A DNA stretch of 64,000 nucleotides from Deltaproteobacteria bacterium (GCA_016182655.1 JACPGB010000031.1:1-64000), one strand, 5' to 3'. Positions 7,711 through 17,100 are shown, numbered from the stretch's first letter. Notes: a model not told the origin generated them from the sequence alone. Numbers and translations: made by a program.

Positions 7711-9411
7711 ATGGGCTTCAGTAAACCACAAAATACAAAACGATTCTCAGGGACAGCCCTAAGGGCGCTATTTATAGGCGCCTTCCTGGCGGCCATACTT
7801 CTTCCGTTCTCCGACAAGGCATTCCATATGGACGACCCAATGTATATTTGGGCCGCCAAGCACATCTTATCAGACCCGGTAAACTTCTACGGATTCAATG
7901 TCAATTGGTTCGGCATAGAGACGCCCATGCCGTACGCGATGAAGAACCCGCCCCTCGTCAGCTACTACATAGCCTTCGTGGCCTCCATTTTTGGCTTTGG
8001 AGAAAAGGCAATCCACACCGCAATGATAATTCCGGCCGTTGCCGCCGGAACCGGGACATTTGTCCTGGCGAAAAGGCTCTGTTCAATGCCCATCACGGCG
8101 GCCCTCATCTGCATTGTAACTCCGGTCTTCGTGATTTCGTCTTCAACCGTCATGTGCGACACACTTATGCTGGCGCTGTGGATATGGGCGATCATACTCT
8201 GGATGGAGGGCTTGGACAGGGATTCCCATTTCCTTCTGCTTGCCGCCGGTCTCCTGATAGCAATGAGCGCGCTCACAAAATATTTCGGTATAAGCCTGAT
8301 ACCCTTGCTGACGGTCTATTCCGTGTTCAGAAAAAAAACCCCCGTCCTTTGGGTCCCTGCTATGATCCTTCCTGTCTTGGTCCTTGCCGGATACCAGATT
8401 GCGACCGAAACGATGTACGGCAGAGGCCTGCTCTTCGACGCGGCTGATTACGCCGGCAATTTAAGGGGGGAGTCAGGCATGCAGTACCTTAAGAACGGTC
8501 TTAACGGCATCACCTTCCTAGGTGGCTGCGTTATAACGACCGTTCTCTACATTCCGCTCATCTGGTCAAGACGGGTCCTTTTCATTTTCCTTGTCTTGAC
8601 CATCGTTGCGGTGATCTTGCTATGGATTTCAAAAGACGCAGGCACGGTCGTATTTGCCTCAGGAGCAGGGTCGCTGGATAGGCACCTTGCTATCGAAATT
8701 CCGGTTTTTGCCGCTGGAGGCGCCGGGATACTTGCGCTTTCGGTCAGGGACCTTATAAGGCGGAGGGACAGCGGAAGCGTTCTTATTATGCTATGGCTCA
8801 CCGGCACATTTGTTTTCGCCGGTTTTATGAACTGGACTACAAGCGGCAGGGCAATCCTCCCCGCGGCCCCTGTTGCCGGGATTTTGATTGCGCGGGCTAT
8901 GGAGGAAAATCGTGCGCTCGAAGGCGGCCTTCGTAATTATCTCAGATTTTTTCCTTTAGCCGCCGCACTCCTTATAACGCTCATTACGGCGTGGGCTGAT
9001 TACGGCTTCGCTGACTCGGCTCGCGGAGCCGCAGAACAGATATACTCAAGGCATAGCGGCAGGGGAGGTGTCTTCTGGTTCCAAGGCCACTGGGGTTTCC
9101 AATACTACATGGAATCGCTCGGCGCGAAAAGCGTCGACTGGAAGAGGTCCTCAATATCTCGAGGAGAGGTAATTGCCACCCCTCTGACCAATACTAACGT
9201 TCAGAGCCTGCCGGATTCTATCTTCACGCGAATGGAAGAGGTTGAGTCCACACCGTCGTCCAGGTTTTCCACGGTATCCGCCGAAGCAGGCGCGGGTTTT
9301 TATTCAAGCAATTGGGGACCGGTGCCGTATTCAATAGGGCCGGTGTTTAAAGACAGGTATATGGTAGATTCCGCTAAAACGGATCTCGATCTGAAGAGCT
9401 TTCGCGAATAG
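7711..9411 (+). CDS. PMT/GT39-like membrane glycosyltransferase
   Basis: A 566-residue polytopic membrane protein of the dolichyl/undecaprenyl-phosphate-mannose glycosyltransferase superfamily (PMT_2, ArnT-like). The first extracytoplasmic loop carries FHMDDPMYIWAAKHI with the paired acidic residues of the active site, followed by about ten hydrophobic helices and a soluble C-terminal region of about 130 residues outside the membrane. Acceptor and sugar are unknown. The gene starts 18 nt after the nucleoside-transporter remnant and is followed 10 nt later by a second membrane protein with the same N-terminal layout, so the two probably act on one surface glycan or glycoprotein. Confidence 0.82.
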   Translation: MGFSKPQNTKRFSGTALRALFIGAFLAAILLPFSDKAFHMDDPMYIWAAKHILSDPVNFYGFNVNWFGIETPMPYAMKNPPLVSYYIAFVASIFGFGEKAIHTAMIIPAVAAGTGTFVLAKRLCSMPITAALICIVTPVFVISSSTVMCDTLMLALWIWAIILWMEGLDRDSHFLLLAAGLLIAMSALTKYFGISLIPLLTVYSVFRKKTPVLWVPAMILPVLVLAGYQIATETMYGRGLLFDAADYAGNLRGESGMQYLKNGLNGITFLGGCVITTVLYIPLIWSRRVLFIFLVLTIVAVILLWISKDAGTVVFASGAGSLDRHLAIEIPVFAAGGAGILALSVRDLIRRRDSGSVLIMLWLTGTFVFAGFMNWTTSGRAILPAAPVAGILIARAMEENRALEGGLRNYLRFFPLAAALLITLITAWADYGFADSARGAAEQIYSRHSGRGGVFWFQGHWGFQYYMESLGAKSVDWKRSSISRGEVIATPLTNTNVQSLPDSIFTRMEEVESTPSSRFSTVSAEAGAGFYSSNWGPVPYSIGPVFKDRYMVDSAKTDLDLKSFRE

Positions 9412-9420
9412 GGTGGGGGC

Positions 9421-10983
9421 TTGATAAAGAACATTCTCAAAAAGGACGGTTCCACAAACAAGGCCGCGCTGGCATGGATAGGCATAGTTGCCGTAATCAC
9501 CTTTGTTGCCTACATGCCATCCCTGCAGAATGGTTTTGTCAATTGGGACGACCCGCTGTATGTTTACGAGAACCACAACATCCGCGCATTCGACCTCAAA
9601 TGGCTCTTATCCGCAGTAGTCGTAGGAAACTGGCACCCGCTTACCATGCTCTCTTTCGCCGTCGATTATTCGATATGGGGTTTGAACCCGTTCGGCTATC
9701 ACCTTACAAATATCCTTCTCCATGCGATAAACACCTTTCTGGTCGGCGTCCTTGCCCTGAGGCTTCTTTGCTTCAAGGACGTCGCGGCCCCAATGGTTGT
9801 TTTTTCAGCCTTTGTGACAGCCGCGCTTTTCGGTCTCCATCCCCTGCACGTCGAATCGGCAGTCTGGGTGTCGGAGAGGAAGGATGTCTTAAGCGCCCTT
9901 TTCTTTATCATGAGCATATTTTTTTACCTTTCATATGTAAGCCGCCCTTCCTGGCTTTTCTATTCGGCCTCCCTGCTTTCGTTTGTACTCGCCCTTATGA
10001 GCAAGCCGATGGCGATCACCCTGCCGGCCATCCTTTTAATATTGGATTTTTATCCGCTCGAAAGGCTCTCCGGCCTAAACAAAGGGATCAAGCAGGTTAT
10101 GGCGGAAAAGATACCTTTTTTATTGCTGAGCTCGTTGTCCGCGATTATTACGCTTTGGGCACAGGGGCATGCGATAAACTCGTTTGAGTCGCTTCCGTTC
10201 ATGTCCAGGTTCTACACAGCGGCGAGGGCGCTGGTGTTTTACCTGTATAAGATAATCTTCCCTTCTACTCTCGCCCCCTATTATCCCCACCCCCTTGAGA
10301 TAAAACTCCTTGAATTAGAGTATATAGGCGCCATCGTCATCCTCTGCCTGATAACGGTTCTGTGCCTGCTAAAAATCAGAAAAATGAAGTTCCTGACTGC
10401 CGCGTGGCTGTATTATCTGATAACACTGTCGCCGGTAATAGGCATAGTTCAAGTCGGCGCTCAAGCCGCGGCAGACCGCTACATGTATCTCCCCAGCCTG
10501 GGTCTTTTTCTGCTCGCTGGAGCTGGAGCAGCTCAAATCACGCGAAAAATGGATAGAAAGATGGTTTTTGCGGCTGTTTACCCTGCCGTCTGCGCGCTGG
10601 CTGCGGTATTGGTCTTTCTTACCGTAAAACAGGCGGCGATTTGGAAGGACTCCATTACGCTCTGGTCGCACGAAATAGAATATATTGGGAAGGTAAATAA
10701 ATCAAAATCCGTCCCTCTTGTCATAGCGTATTACAACAGGGCAAAAGCCTATGACCAGATCGGAGACACGGGCAGGGCCATAGAAGATTACTCAAGGGCT
10801 ATTTCCATAAACCCGGAATTCGTGAACGCGTATAATAACCGTGGTATCGCATACGGCACAATAGGGGATTTTGAGAACGCTATCATGGATTTTGACACGG
10901 CGCTTTCGCTCAATCCAGGCGATCCTGAAGCCAGCCATAATAGAGAGTTGGCAAGAAGGGCGATGGAGCGGGGAGTCTATTGA
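9421..10983 (+). CDS. TMTC-like membrane protein with C-terminal TPRs
   Basis: A 520-residue protein starting at a TTG (9421) behind a GGTGGGGG ribosome-binding site. The N-terminal 430 residues are polytopic and begin AYMPSLQNGFVNWDDPLYV, the signature of the TMTC/PMT-like family, with HPLHVESAVWVSERKDVLS in the next loop. The last 90 residues form two to three tetratricopeptide repeats (YNRAKAYDQIGDTGRAIEDY, YNNRGIAYGTIGDFENAI). In eukaryotes TMTC proteins are O-mannosyltransferases; bacterial members are uncharacterised. It is tandem with the GT39-like gene. Its stop is 50 bp from the convergent aminopeptidase gene, and no clear terminator is visible between them. Confidence 0.8.
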   Translation: MIKNILKKDGSTNKAALAWIGIVAVITFVAYMPSLQNGFVNWDDPLYVYENHNIRAFDLKWLLSAVVVGNWHPLTMLSFAVDYSIWGLNPFGYHLTNILLHAINTFLVGVLALRLLCFKDVAAPMVVFSAFVTAALFGLHPLHVESAVWVSERKDVLSALFFIMSIFFYLSYVSRPSWLFYSASLLSFVLALMSKPMAITLPAILLILDFYPLERLSGLNKGIKQVMAEKIPFLLLSSLSAIITLWAQGHAINSFESLPFMSRFYTAARALVFYLYKIIFPSTLAPYYPHPLEIKLLELEYIGAIVILCLITVLCLLKIRKMKFLTAAWLYYLITLSPVIGIVQVGAQAAADRYMYLPSLGLFLLAGAGAAQITRKMDRKMVFAAVYPAVCALAAVLVFLTVKQAAIWKDSITLWSHEIEYIGKVNKSKSVPLVIAYYNRAKAYDQIGDTGRAIEDYSRAISINPEFVNAYNNRGIAYGTIGDFENAIMDFDTALSLNPGDPEASHNRELARRAMERGVY

Positions 10984-11032
10984 TATCTGCCGCAAGAAAA
11001 GCGAGTAAATGCCGGGGGTCGTCTGATGTGTC

Positions 11033-12226
11033 CTAAAACCTCGGCTCCCCGTCTATAATCAACTCTATCTTCTGCCCGTCTTTCAATATTTCAAGGTTCG
11101 GGGCGAAGAATATGAAGTCCTGGTGGAATGGCACGCTCACCTTTCCGCCGAAGGACGAATTATCCCCGAGCGCTATGTGGACGGTGCCGAGTATCTTTTC
11201 CGTCTCGAGGATGTTGTCGGGCCTCGACGCCCTGTCGTTCGTGCCGACGCCCAGTTCGGCAATGTTGCCGATAAGCGGGTTCTCCTCTATCCACTTGCTC
11301 AAGCTGGAGGCGAGCTCGACCCTGCCTGAGACCTCGACGACTCGACCGCCCTTGACATACAGGCTCACGGGCTCGGCGAGTTTTTCGGTCGGCGCCCATT
11401 CGAGCACAAGGAGGCCTTCGGCCGTGCCTTCGAGCGGCGCGAGAAAGGCCTCTCCCGCCGGGAGGTTCCCGAACGAGCCGGGCTCGGTGAGGACGCCGGT
11501 ATCGGGTTTTACCTCACGCCCCTTCATCGAGAAAGCAATCGAAGTGCCGTTATGGGAGGTGACATATACCATGTCGGCTCCGTTCATGATGGCGGCGAGC
11601 TTCCTGGTCCTCCTGTCGACCTTCTTCCAGTCGGCGGTCATTGCCCCTGTGATCATGGACTCGTCGAACAATGGCATCGAGGCGTAGCGCGACCTCATGC
11701 ACCTTGTAAGAAAATCCCTGAAGCGGGTGTGCGAGGTCGAATAGTTGGAAAGTGCGACTATGGCCTCGGGTGACCTGCCGAGCGCCTTTATGACCTCTTC
11801 CGCCTCTGCCAGCTCCTCCGGGGACGCTTCCTTGAGGAGCATCCTGTCCATAATGTCTTTTTCGACGAGCTCAGCGACTGCCTTTGGTCCGAAGGCCGCC
11901 TCCCAGACTTCCGCCGGAGGCTCCTTGCCGTGGCCCACGACCGACGGGAACTCGATGTACTCGGTCGGGCAGAGTTTCTTGCCCTCTTCAGCGACGGCCC
12001 GGGCTATTCCCCTCAAGGACTCCCTTTGCCTCCGCTCTTCCTTCGATATTTTCTCGCCCTCGTGCACGAGGTCCGTAAAGACGAGCGCTCTCTCGGTCTT
12101 TTTGACCCCGAGGTTTACCGTAAATATCTTTTTGAAGACCTCTTCGGCGCTGGTCTTTTTTGACGAGCTGGTGACCTTTTCCAGTGCTGTTGCGGCCTTT
12201 GCCACGGCCGGTGACTTCTTCGCCAT
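11033..12226 (-). CDS. M29-type aminopeptidase
   Basis: The only substantial - strand gene in the window, 397 residues. The C-terminal half matches the thermophilic aminopeptidase (M29, AmpS/aminopeptidase T) family: NIAELGVGTNDRA, then GTVHIALGDNSSFGG and FHQDFIF, which supply the Glu, His and Asp ligands of the two-metal centre. The N-terminal 30 residues are Lys/Ala/Ser-rich and look like a low-complexity extension rather than a signal peptide, so the enzyme is probably cytoplasmic. AAGGAG lies upstream of the ATG, and a consensus-like sigma-70 promoter lies at 12269-12296. It is divergent from the NtrC-type regulator. Confidence 0.87.
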   Translation of the reverse strand: MAKKSPAVAKAATALEKVTSSSKKTSAEEVFKKIFTVNLGVKKTERALVFTDLVHEGEKISKEERRQRESLRGIARAVAEEGKKLCPTEYIEFPSVVGHGKEPPAEVWEAAFGPKAVAELVEKDIMDRMLLKEASPEELAEAEEVIKALGRSPEAIVALSNYSTSHTRFRDFLTRCMRSRYASMPLFDESMITGAMTADWKKVDRRTRKLAAIMNGADMVYVTSHNGTSIAFSMKGREVKPDTGVLTEPGSFGNLPAGEAFLAPLEGTAEGLLVLEWAPTEKLAEPVSLYVKGGRVVEVSGRVELASSLSKWIEENPLIGNIAELGVGTNDRASRPDNILETEKILGTVHIALGDNSSFGGKVSVPFHQDFIFFAPNLEILKDGQKIELIIDGEPRF

Positions 12227-12268
12227 CTCTTCCCATTCTCCTTGTGGATGTACTCTATTATGCCTTTC

Positions 12269-12296
12269 AATATATCATCAGGGGGGTGTTTGTCAA
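12269..12296 (-). promoter_or_regulatory. Sigma-70 promoter for the aminopeptidase
   Basis: Read on the - strand: TTGACA (12291-12296), a 16-bp spacer, then TATATT (12269-12274), about 40 bp ahead of the aminopeptidase start. The -35 box is a perfect consensus. The spacing is one below optimal. Confidence 0.65.
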
Positions 12297-12341
12297 ATAA
12301 GCAGAGGGCGTTGCGTTTTTGAAAACCGCATGTTCAAAATA

Positions 12342-12371
12342 TTGACATGCGATCGAGGTATGTTGTATAAT
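12342..12371 (+). promoter_or_regulatory. Sigma-70 promoter for the NtrC-type regulator
   Basis: TTGACA (12342-12347), an 18-bp spacer and TATAAT (12366-12371): both boxes are perfect consensus. The regulator's ATG is 46 nt past the -10 box. A housekeeping promoter here fits a master regulator at the top of a sigma-54 flagellar cascade. Confidence 0.8.
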
Positions 12372-12416
12372 GCGGCTCGCACCTCAAATAGTGCCAATAC
12401 ATCAGGAGAACCCGCC

Positions 12417-13853
12417 ATGGGAGAGAGCACGATCCTTCTGGTCGAGGATGAAGAGTATATACGCGAAAATCTAAGCGAAATACTCGAGATGAACGGCTAC
12501 AAGGTGCATACCTCGGCTACCGGCGAGGCAGGCATAGACGCCGCTAAAAAGATCCCATACGACATAGTCCTTACCGACTTGAAGCTTCCCGGAGTAAGCG
12601 GCATCGACGTCATCAGGTCGGTCAAGTCCCATTCCCCGAACACCCCTTGTATAATCCTTACCGGCTACGCGACCGTCGAGACCGCCGTCGAGGCGATGCG
12701 CGTCGGCGCATTTACCTATCTCAAAAAACCCTTCGGCAAGGACGAGCTCCTCATTACCCTTGAAAAGGCCAATGAGATGAGGTCCTTAAAAGAAGAGAAC
12801 TCGAAGCTCAAAAATGAGATAAAGAAGAACTGTACTACCGCGATACTCGGCACATCCGCCGAGATACAGGAAGTCCGCGATACTATTGATAAAATTGCCG
12901 ACACTGACTCCACCGTCCTTATCCTCGGCGAATCAGGCACCGGAAAAGAGCTCGTCGCCCGCGCCCTCCATTACGGCTCGACGAGGTCTAATAAGCCCTT
13001 TGTCCCCATAAACTGCGGGGCAATACCCGAAGACCTGCTTGAGAGCGAGCTCTTCGGGTACGAAAAGGGCGCGTTTACCGGGGCGATAGCCACGAAGATC
13101 GGCAGGTTCGAGGCCGCGCACGAGGGGACGGTCTTTCTGGACGAGATAGGAGACATGTCCCCGGGGCTACAGGTAAAGATACTCCGCGTACTCCAGGAAA
13201 AGGAGTTCGAGAGGGTAGGGGGGAGGAACTCGATAAAGGTAGACGTCAGGGTCGTGGCCGCCACAAACCAGGACCTTGAAAAGGCCGTCGAGGAGAAGAG
13301 GTTCAGGAAGGACCTTTTCTACAGGCTTAACGTCATCCCCATACACCTTCCGCCGCTCCGGGACAGGAGGGAGGACGTCCCGTTATTGCTCTCCCAGTTC
13401 GTCGACAAGCTCTCAAAGAGGAAAAAGAAGTCTATAAAGGGAATATCCCAGGACGCTATCAGGCTCTTCGAGGCCTATGACTGGCCTGGCAACATCAGGG
13501 AGCTTGAGAACCTCGTTGAAAGGCTCGTGGTCTTGAAGGAATCCGACTCAGTCATCACGCCGAGAGACCTGCCCGACAAGATCAGGCAATCGAAGGCGCT
13601 GGAGACGCTCTCAAGCGCCGTGGAGCTGCCGGAAGAAGGCATAGACTTCAACACCGCGGTCGACAACTTCGAGCGCGATCTCATCATAGGCGCCTTAAGC
13701 AGGGTCAACGGTGTCAAGAAGAAGGCCGCCGAGTACCTGAACCTCAACAGGACGACCCTCATCGAGAAGATGAAGAGAAAGGGGCTACTCGAAACGATGG
13801 AGTCGGCCGAGCCCGGAGAGTCCTCCGAACAGAACGGGCTCGCCGGGTCATAA
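12417..13853 (+). CDS. NtrC-family sigma-54 response regulator
   Basis: Transcription activator of 478 residues; the start at 12417 is set by AGGAG at 12404-12408 and by the receiver domain beginning ILLVEDE. Receiver domain 1-120 with phospho-acceptor D54 and K at the KKPF loop; AAA+ domain about 145-385 with Walker A GESGTGKE, the sigma-54-contacting GAFTGA loop, FLDEIGDM and the arginine-finger region; a Fis-type HTH at the C-terminus (VKKKAAEYLNLNRTTLIEKM). All residues for phosphorylation-controlled sigma-54 activation are present. Position at the head of the flagellar locus, with its own sigma-70 promoter, suggests a FlrA/FleQ- or FlgR-like role; this is inference. Its cognate kinase may be the one encoded at 16126 or may be elsewhere. 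Confidence 0.9.
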   Translation: MGESTILLVEDEEYIRENLSEILEMNGYKVHTSATGEAGIDAAKKIPYDIVLTDLKLPGVSGIDVIRSVKSHSPNTPCIILTGYATVETAVEAMRVGAFTYLKKPFGKDELLITLEKANEMRSLKEENSKLKNEIKKNCTTAILGTSAEIQEVRDTIDKIADTDSTVLILGESGTGKELVARALHYGSTRSNKPFVPINCGAIPEDLLESELFGYEKGAFTGAIATKIGRFEAAHEGTVFLDEIGDMSPGLQVKILRVLQEKEFERVGGRNSIKVDVRVVAATNQDLEKAVEEKRFRKDLFYRLNVIPIHLPPLRDRREDVPLLLSQFVDKLSKRKKKSIKGISQDAIRLFEAYDWPGNIRELENLVERLVVLKESDSVITPRDLPDKIRQSKALETLSSAVELPEEGIDFNTAVDNFERDLIIGALSRVNGVKKKAAEYLNLNRTTLIEKMKRKGLLETMESAEPGESSEQNGLAGS

Positions 13854-13866
13854 TCTTGACATCATG

Positions 13867-13891
13867 GGCCCCGAGGCTTTCTTGCGGGGCC
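13867..13891 (+). terminator. GC-rich stem-loop after the regulator gene
   Basis: A 7-bp GGCCCCG/CGGGGCC stem with an 11-nt loop lies 13 nt past the stop codon. There is no T-run after it, so intrinsic termination is uncertain. Confidence 0.35.
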
Positions 13892-14026
13892 TGTCCCAAT
13901 GGCTATACCCTAAAATCCACCACTCCGAAAGCATATCAGGTTTTAAGTAAAACTCCCCGTTTTATCTGTAAAAATCCATCACCCATATAGCTTGCCTTTC
14001 TGTCCGCCATTGTGTCTCAGGATAAA

Positions 14027-14042
14027 TGGCACGGTTGTTGCT
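14027..14042 (+). promoter_or_regulatory. Sigma-54 promoter for the TPR-kinase-regulator operon
   Basis: TGGCACGGTTGTTGCT matches the -24/-12 consensus at every defined position (GG at 14028-14029, GC at 14040-14041, ten bases between). It lies 37 nt ahead of the ATG at 14079. Confidence 0.8.
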
Positions 14043-14078
14043 ATATATCCAGTCAACTTAAAAGCAAGGCGGATAAGA

Positions 14079-16112
14079 ATGAGGTTTGCTATCATTTCAG
14101 CCCTGATGTTTGTCCTCCTTTTGCCGGGGTACGCCCTCGGCGCGAGGAGCTTTGTCATCGAGGCCGGACAACCCAAGAGCATTTTCAAGATAATCAGGAA
14201 AAAGGACTCGACCGGCTTAAGGCTGCCTTCCGACGAGTCCAGCCCGGTCGCCTTCAACGACGGCTGGAGGTGGGTCTACAGGAAGAAGATCATGTCGATG
14301 CTCAAGGACCGCGAGGATACTCTCGTCGACAGGGTCATGGCAAGGGAACTCGGCATCGACTCCGTATCGAAGGGCGAGATCGTCAAGGAGGCGCTCAACA
14401 GGGTAAACGAACTCAAGCTTAAGGGCGCGGCAGGCAAGGCCGGGCTCCTGAGCTCGATCCTATACTTCTACGACACTGAAGCGGACCCTTCAGCCCTCGA
14501 AGAGACCTTAAGGGACATAAAGGATAAGGACTACACGAGGATAGGCGAGTTCCTCCTCGCGGACCACAACGAGCGGAAGGGCTTCCACCCGGAGGCCTCA
14601 GGCTACTACTCAAAGCTCTCGAAAGGCCCGGCCGATTCCTTCATCACCACTGCCGCCCGTTTCAGAAAGGCCCGTCTTTATTTCTTCGATGGGAAGTTCG
14701 CCGAGGCCAAGACGCTCTTCAAGTCCTTGATGGAAGCAGGGAACAGGGACTCGGCCCTCTGGCTCGCGAACACCTGCCTTGTAAAGGGCGAGTCGGACTA
14801 CTCCATAAAGCTCTATAAGGAGAACCGCGGCCTCATCGATGGCGCGGACCTTATAACGCAGATGAGTGTTGCCGACATGTACGCCCTCAATAAGGAGTAC
14901 GAGAGCGCGAGGGCGGCGTACACGGCTCTTAAAATGAGGTTCCCGAAGGACGAGTTGATAGAGGCCTTTTTCGCGCTCAAAATAGGGGATACGTACCTCC
15001 TCGAGGAGAAGTTCGAGGAGGCCGAGTCCCTCTACATGAAGACAAAGGCCAGGTACAACGGCGAGGCGTGGGCGATGTCGAGCCTCGCCATAGCGGACCT
15101 GTATAACATGAGCGCCGATCAGGAGACCCTTGAAAAGGCGCTCCGCCTCTACGGGATAGTCGCCGGAGGAAGGTACCTGGGCTCAGAGATAACCTACTTC
15201 AGACTCATCTCCACCGGCATAAAGACCGGCAGGTTCGATGAGACGGTCGAACACTTGAAAAAGTTCCCCCAGATGTATCCGACGAGCCCATTAAGGATCG
15301 ACCTCCCCAGGCTCTACGGCGCGCTCGTCTACAGGTGGATAGACACCTTATATAAGGAAGGCGACTATCAGGGTGTCTTGAACAAGCACTATGAGTACGG
15401 CGTCAACGTGCCTTTCGGAAAAAAAGGGGACACTTATCTCAAGGTCGGCAGGTCCGCCTTTGGACTCGGCCTGTACTCAGAGGCCGCCGGCATCCTCGAC
15501 AACGCTATCAAGGTCGGCGGTGAGACGGTCATACAGGAATCGTCCATCTCGCTCGGCAGAGTCTATATCGCGCAGAGCGACCCCGCCTCCGTCGAAAGGC
15601 TTATAAGGGCGTTTCTCACGAAGTACCCGAAGACGAGGTTCAAGGAAGACGCCGACAAGCTCCTATTCGAGGCGGCGTTCCTGAAAGGGGACTACAGCTC
15701 TGTCGCCGCCTCGAAGGCCGTACTCGACACCCCGGCCCTTCTCCTTAAAAAGGCCTCTGCGTTAGGACACACCGGGAGGCACAGGGAGGCTGTCGAGTTT
15801 TATGCAAAGGCGGCGGGATTGTTGAGCGATTCAGGGGACCCGAAACTCCTCCCCGGGGCGTACGCCGGGCTCGCGGACTCTTTATTCAGTCTCGCAAGGT
15901 ATAAGGAGGCGGTGGAGGCGTACAAGTGGGCGCTCGCGCAAGAGGGGTTGAACGACCAGGACAGGTCGTGGGCCCTCTACAGGATGGCCCAGGGGTACGG
16001 AAAGCTCAGGATGGACGGCGAAAAGGAGGCGGTATTAAAGGAGCTCGGCGGTATAAATAACGAGGTAGGCGGCTGGTCGGGACCTGTTTTCAAGGAACCG
16101 GCGAGCCTTTAA
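14079..16112 (+). CDS. Exported TPR-repeat protein at head of flagellar regulator operon
   Basis: A 677-residue protein. ATG 14079 is chosen over 13992 because it lies just downstream of a sigma-54 promoter and gives a clean signal peptide (MRFAIISALMFVLLLPGYALGA, cleaved after residue 22 or so). The rest is almost entirely helical, with many degenerate TPR/Sel1-like units (FAEAKTLFKSLMEAGN, FEEAESLYMKTKARY, YKEAVEAYKWALAQ). A periplasmic scaffold or a lipid-free outer-membrane-associated protein is likely. It is followed by the kinase gene after 13 nt, so it sits in the same operon as the flagellar two-component pair; this suggests a part in flagellar assembly or in sensing it. I do not recognise a named family. 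Confidence 0.78.
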   Translation: MRFAIISALMFVLLLPGYALGARSFVIEAGQPKSIFKIIRKKDSTGLRLPSDESSPVAFNDGWRWVYRKKIMSMLKDREDTLVDRVMARELGIDSVSKGEIVKEALNRVNELKLKGAAGKAGLLSSILYFYDTEADPSALEETLRDIKDKDYTRIGEFLLADHNERKGFHPEASGYYSKLSKGPADSFITTAARFRKARLYFFDGKFAEAKTLFKSLMEAGNRDSALWLANTCLVKGESDYSIKLYKENRGLIDGADLITQMSVADMYALNKEYESARAAYTALKMRFPKDELIEAFFALKIGDTYLLEEKFEEAESLYMKTKARYNGEAWAMSSLAIADLYNMSADQETLEKALRLYGIVAGGRYLGSEITYFRLISTGIKTGRFDETVEHLKKFPQMYPTSPLRIDLPRLYGALVYRWIDTLYKEGDYQGVLNKHYEYGVNVPFGKKGDTYLKVGRSAFGLGLYSEAAGILDNAIKVGGETVIQESSISLGRVYIAQSDPASVERLIRAFLTKYPKTRFKEDADKLLFEAAFLKGDYSSVAASKAVLDTPALLLKKASALGHTGRHREAVEFYAKAAGLLSDSGDPKLLPGAYAGLADSLFSLARYKEAVEAYKWALAQEGLNDQDRSWALYRMAQGYGKLRMDGEKEAVLKELGGINNEVGGWSGPVFKEPASL

Positions 16113-16125
16113 AGGAGGTCTTGGC

Positions 16126-16962
16126 ATGAGGGAACACATCGAGATGGAGCTTCTTAACGACGCCTTCAACATATTCAGGGACGCCTCCTCGAAGCTCGAA
16201 CAGCAGTACGCGTTGCTCGAACGAAAGATAGAGGACCTGAACGAGGAGCTCGCCGAGAAGAACAGGGCGATGGAGAGGAACCGGAGGCTCGCGGCAATGG
16301 GCGAGATGGCGGCCAGGATAGCCCATGAGATAAGGAACCCGCTCGGCTCCATGGCGATCTTCGCGACCCTCCTTGAAAGGGAGCTCTCGGCGGAGCCGGA
16401 CAAGAAAAAGCTCGCCGTGCACATTACAAAGGGGGTCAAGACACTCGACAACCTCCTCTCCAACATGCTCCTTTTCGCCTCGAACCCCGGGGTGAGGCTT
16501 AAACAGATAGATCTGAAGGACGCCATAGAGGACGCGCTTTCAATGACAATAGGCCACGAGAAAAAGGGCGTCAGGATAAAGACCTCCTTCGACGGCTCGA
16601 CCCTTGTCATGGGCGACCTCGCGCAGTTGAGACAGCTCTTCCTGAACCTCTTCCTTAACGCGCTGGACGCGCTCGATGAGGACGGCACGCTCGTCATAAG
16701 GATAAGACCGTCGGAAGACGAGCCCGGCATAACGGAGGTCGAGGTAAAGGACAACGGCAGGGGCATACCGTCGGAAGCCCTCGACAGGATATTCGACCCG
16801 TTCTTCTCGACAAAAGACAGGGGGACCGGGCTCGGGCTCGCGATAGTATCGACGGTCGTCTCGGCGCACGAGGGTTTCATAGACGTAAGCTCCGAGGAAG
16901 GCAGGGGGACGAGGTTCGTCATAAGCCTTCCTGTGGCGGGGCCGGAAAAGGCGATCTGTTAG
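16126..16962 (+). CDS. Soluble sensor histidine kinase (FlrB/FleS-like)
   Basis: A 278-residue kinase without membrane segments. Residues 1-55 form a coiled coil; the HisKA H-box AHEIRNPL places the phospho-acceptor at H67; the HATPase_c domain has an N-box (NALDAL), DNGRGI, FDPFFSTK and GTGLGLAIV. No PAS domain is obvious. The ATG at 16126 has an AAAGGAGG site. Its place between the sigma-54-driven TPR gene and the NtrC-type regulator at 17143 matches the FlrB-FlrC or FleS-FleR arrangement that fires the middle flagellar genes, so it probably senses a flagellar assembly state from inside the cell. Confidence 0.88.
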   Translation: MREHIEMELLNDAFNIFRDASSKLEQQYALLERKIEDLNEELAEKNRAMERNRRLAAMGEMAARIAHEIRNPLGSMAIFATLLERELSAEPDKKKLAVHITKGVKTLDNLLSNMLLFASNPGVRLKQIDLKDAIEDALSMTIGHEKKGVRIKTSFDGSTLVMGDLAQLRQLFLNLFLNALDALDEDGTLVIRIRPSEDEPGITEVEVKDNGRGIPSEALDRIFDPFFSTKDRGTGLGLAIVSTVVSAHEGFIDVSSEEGRGTRFVISLPVAGPEKAIC

Positions 16963-17100
16963 CCCGGCTGAAAGAAGTCCATCTGCATCTGGTCTTCGGC
17001 GCTCGAACTGCGGCGTACATACGACAGTACGCCTCGCTCCTCGATGCCTCGATTCCTCACTCCTCGACGCCTCGCATCTGAAGCTTATTTGAAGCCTGGA
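16963..17100. repeat. Palindromic intergenic repeat, copy A
   Basis: Copy of a dispersed family of about 120 bp. Left arm ggctgaaagaagtccatctgc, central palindrome GGCGTAC/GTACGCC, a run of cctcg-rich units, and right arm gcatctgaagcttatttg that is roughly complementary to the left. It starts at the kinase stop codon and separates that gene from the regulator gene at 17143. Confidence 0.7.

Noticed and set aside
11745-12416. Upstream in-frame extension of the NtrC-type regulator by 224 codons
   Set aside because: It overlaps the aminopeptidase on the other strand, runs through a consensus sigma-70 promoter, and the receiver domain starts right after ATG 12417 with a good ribosome-binding site.
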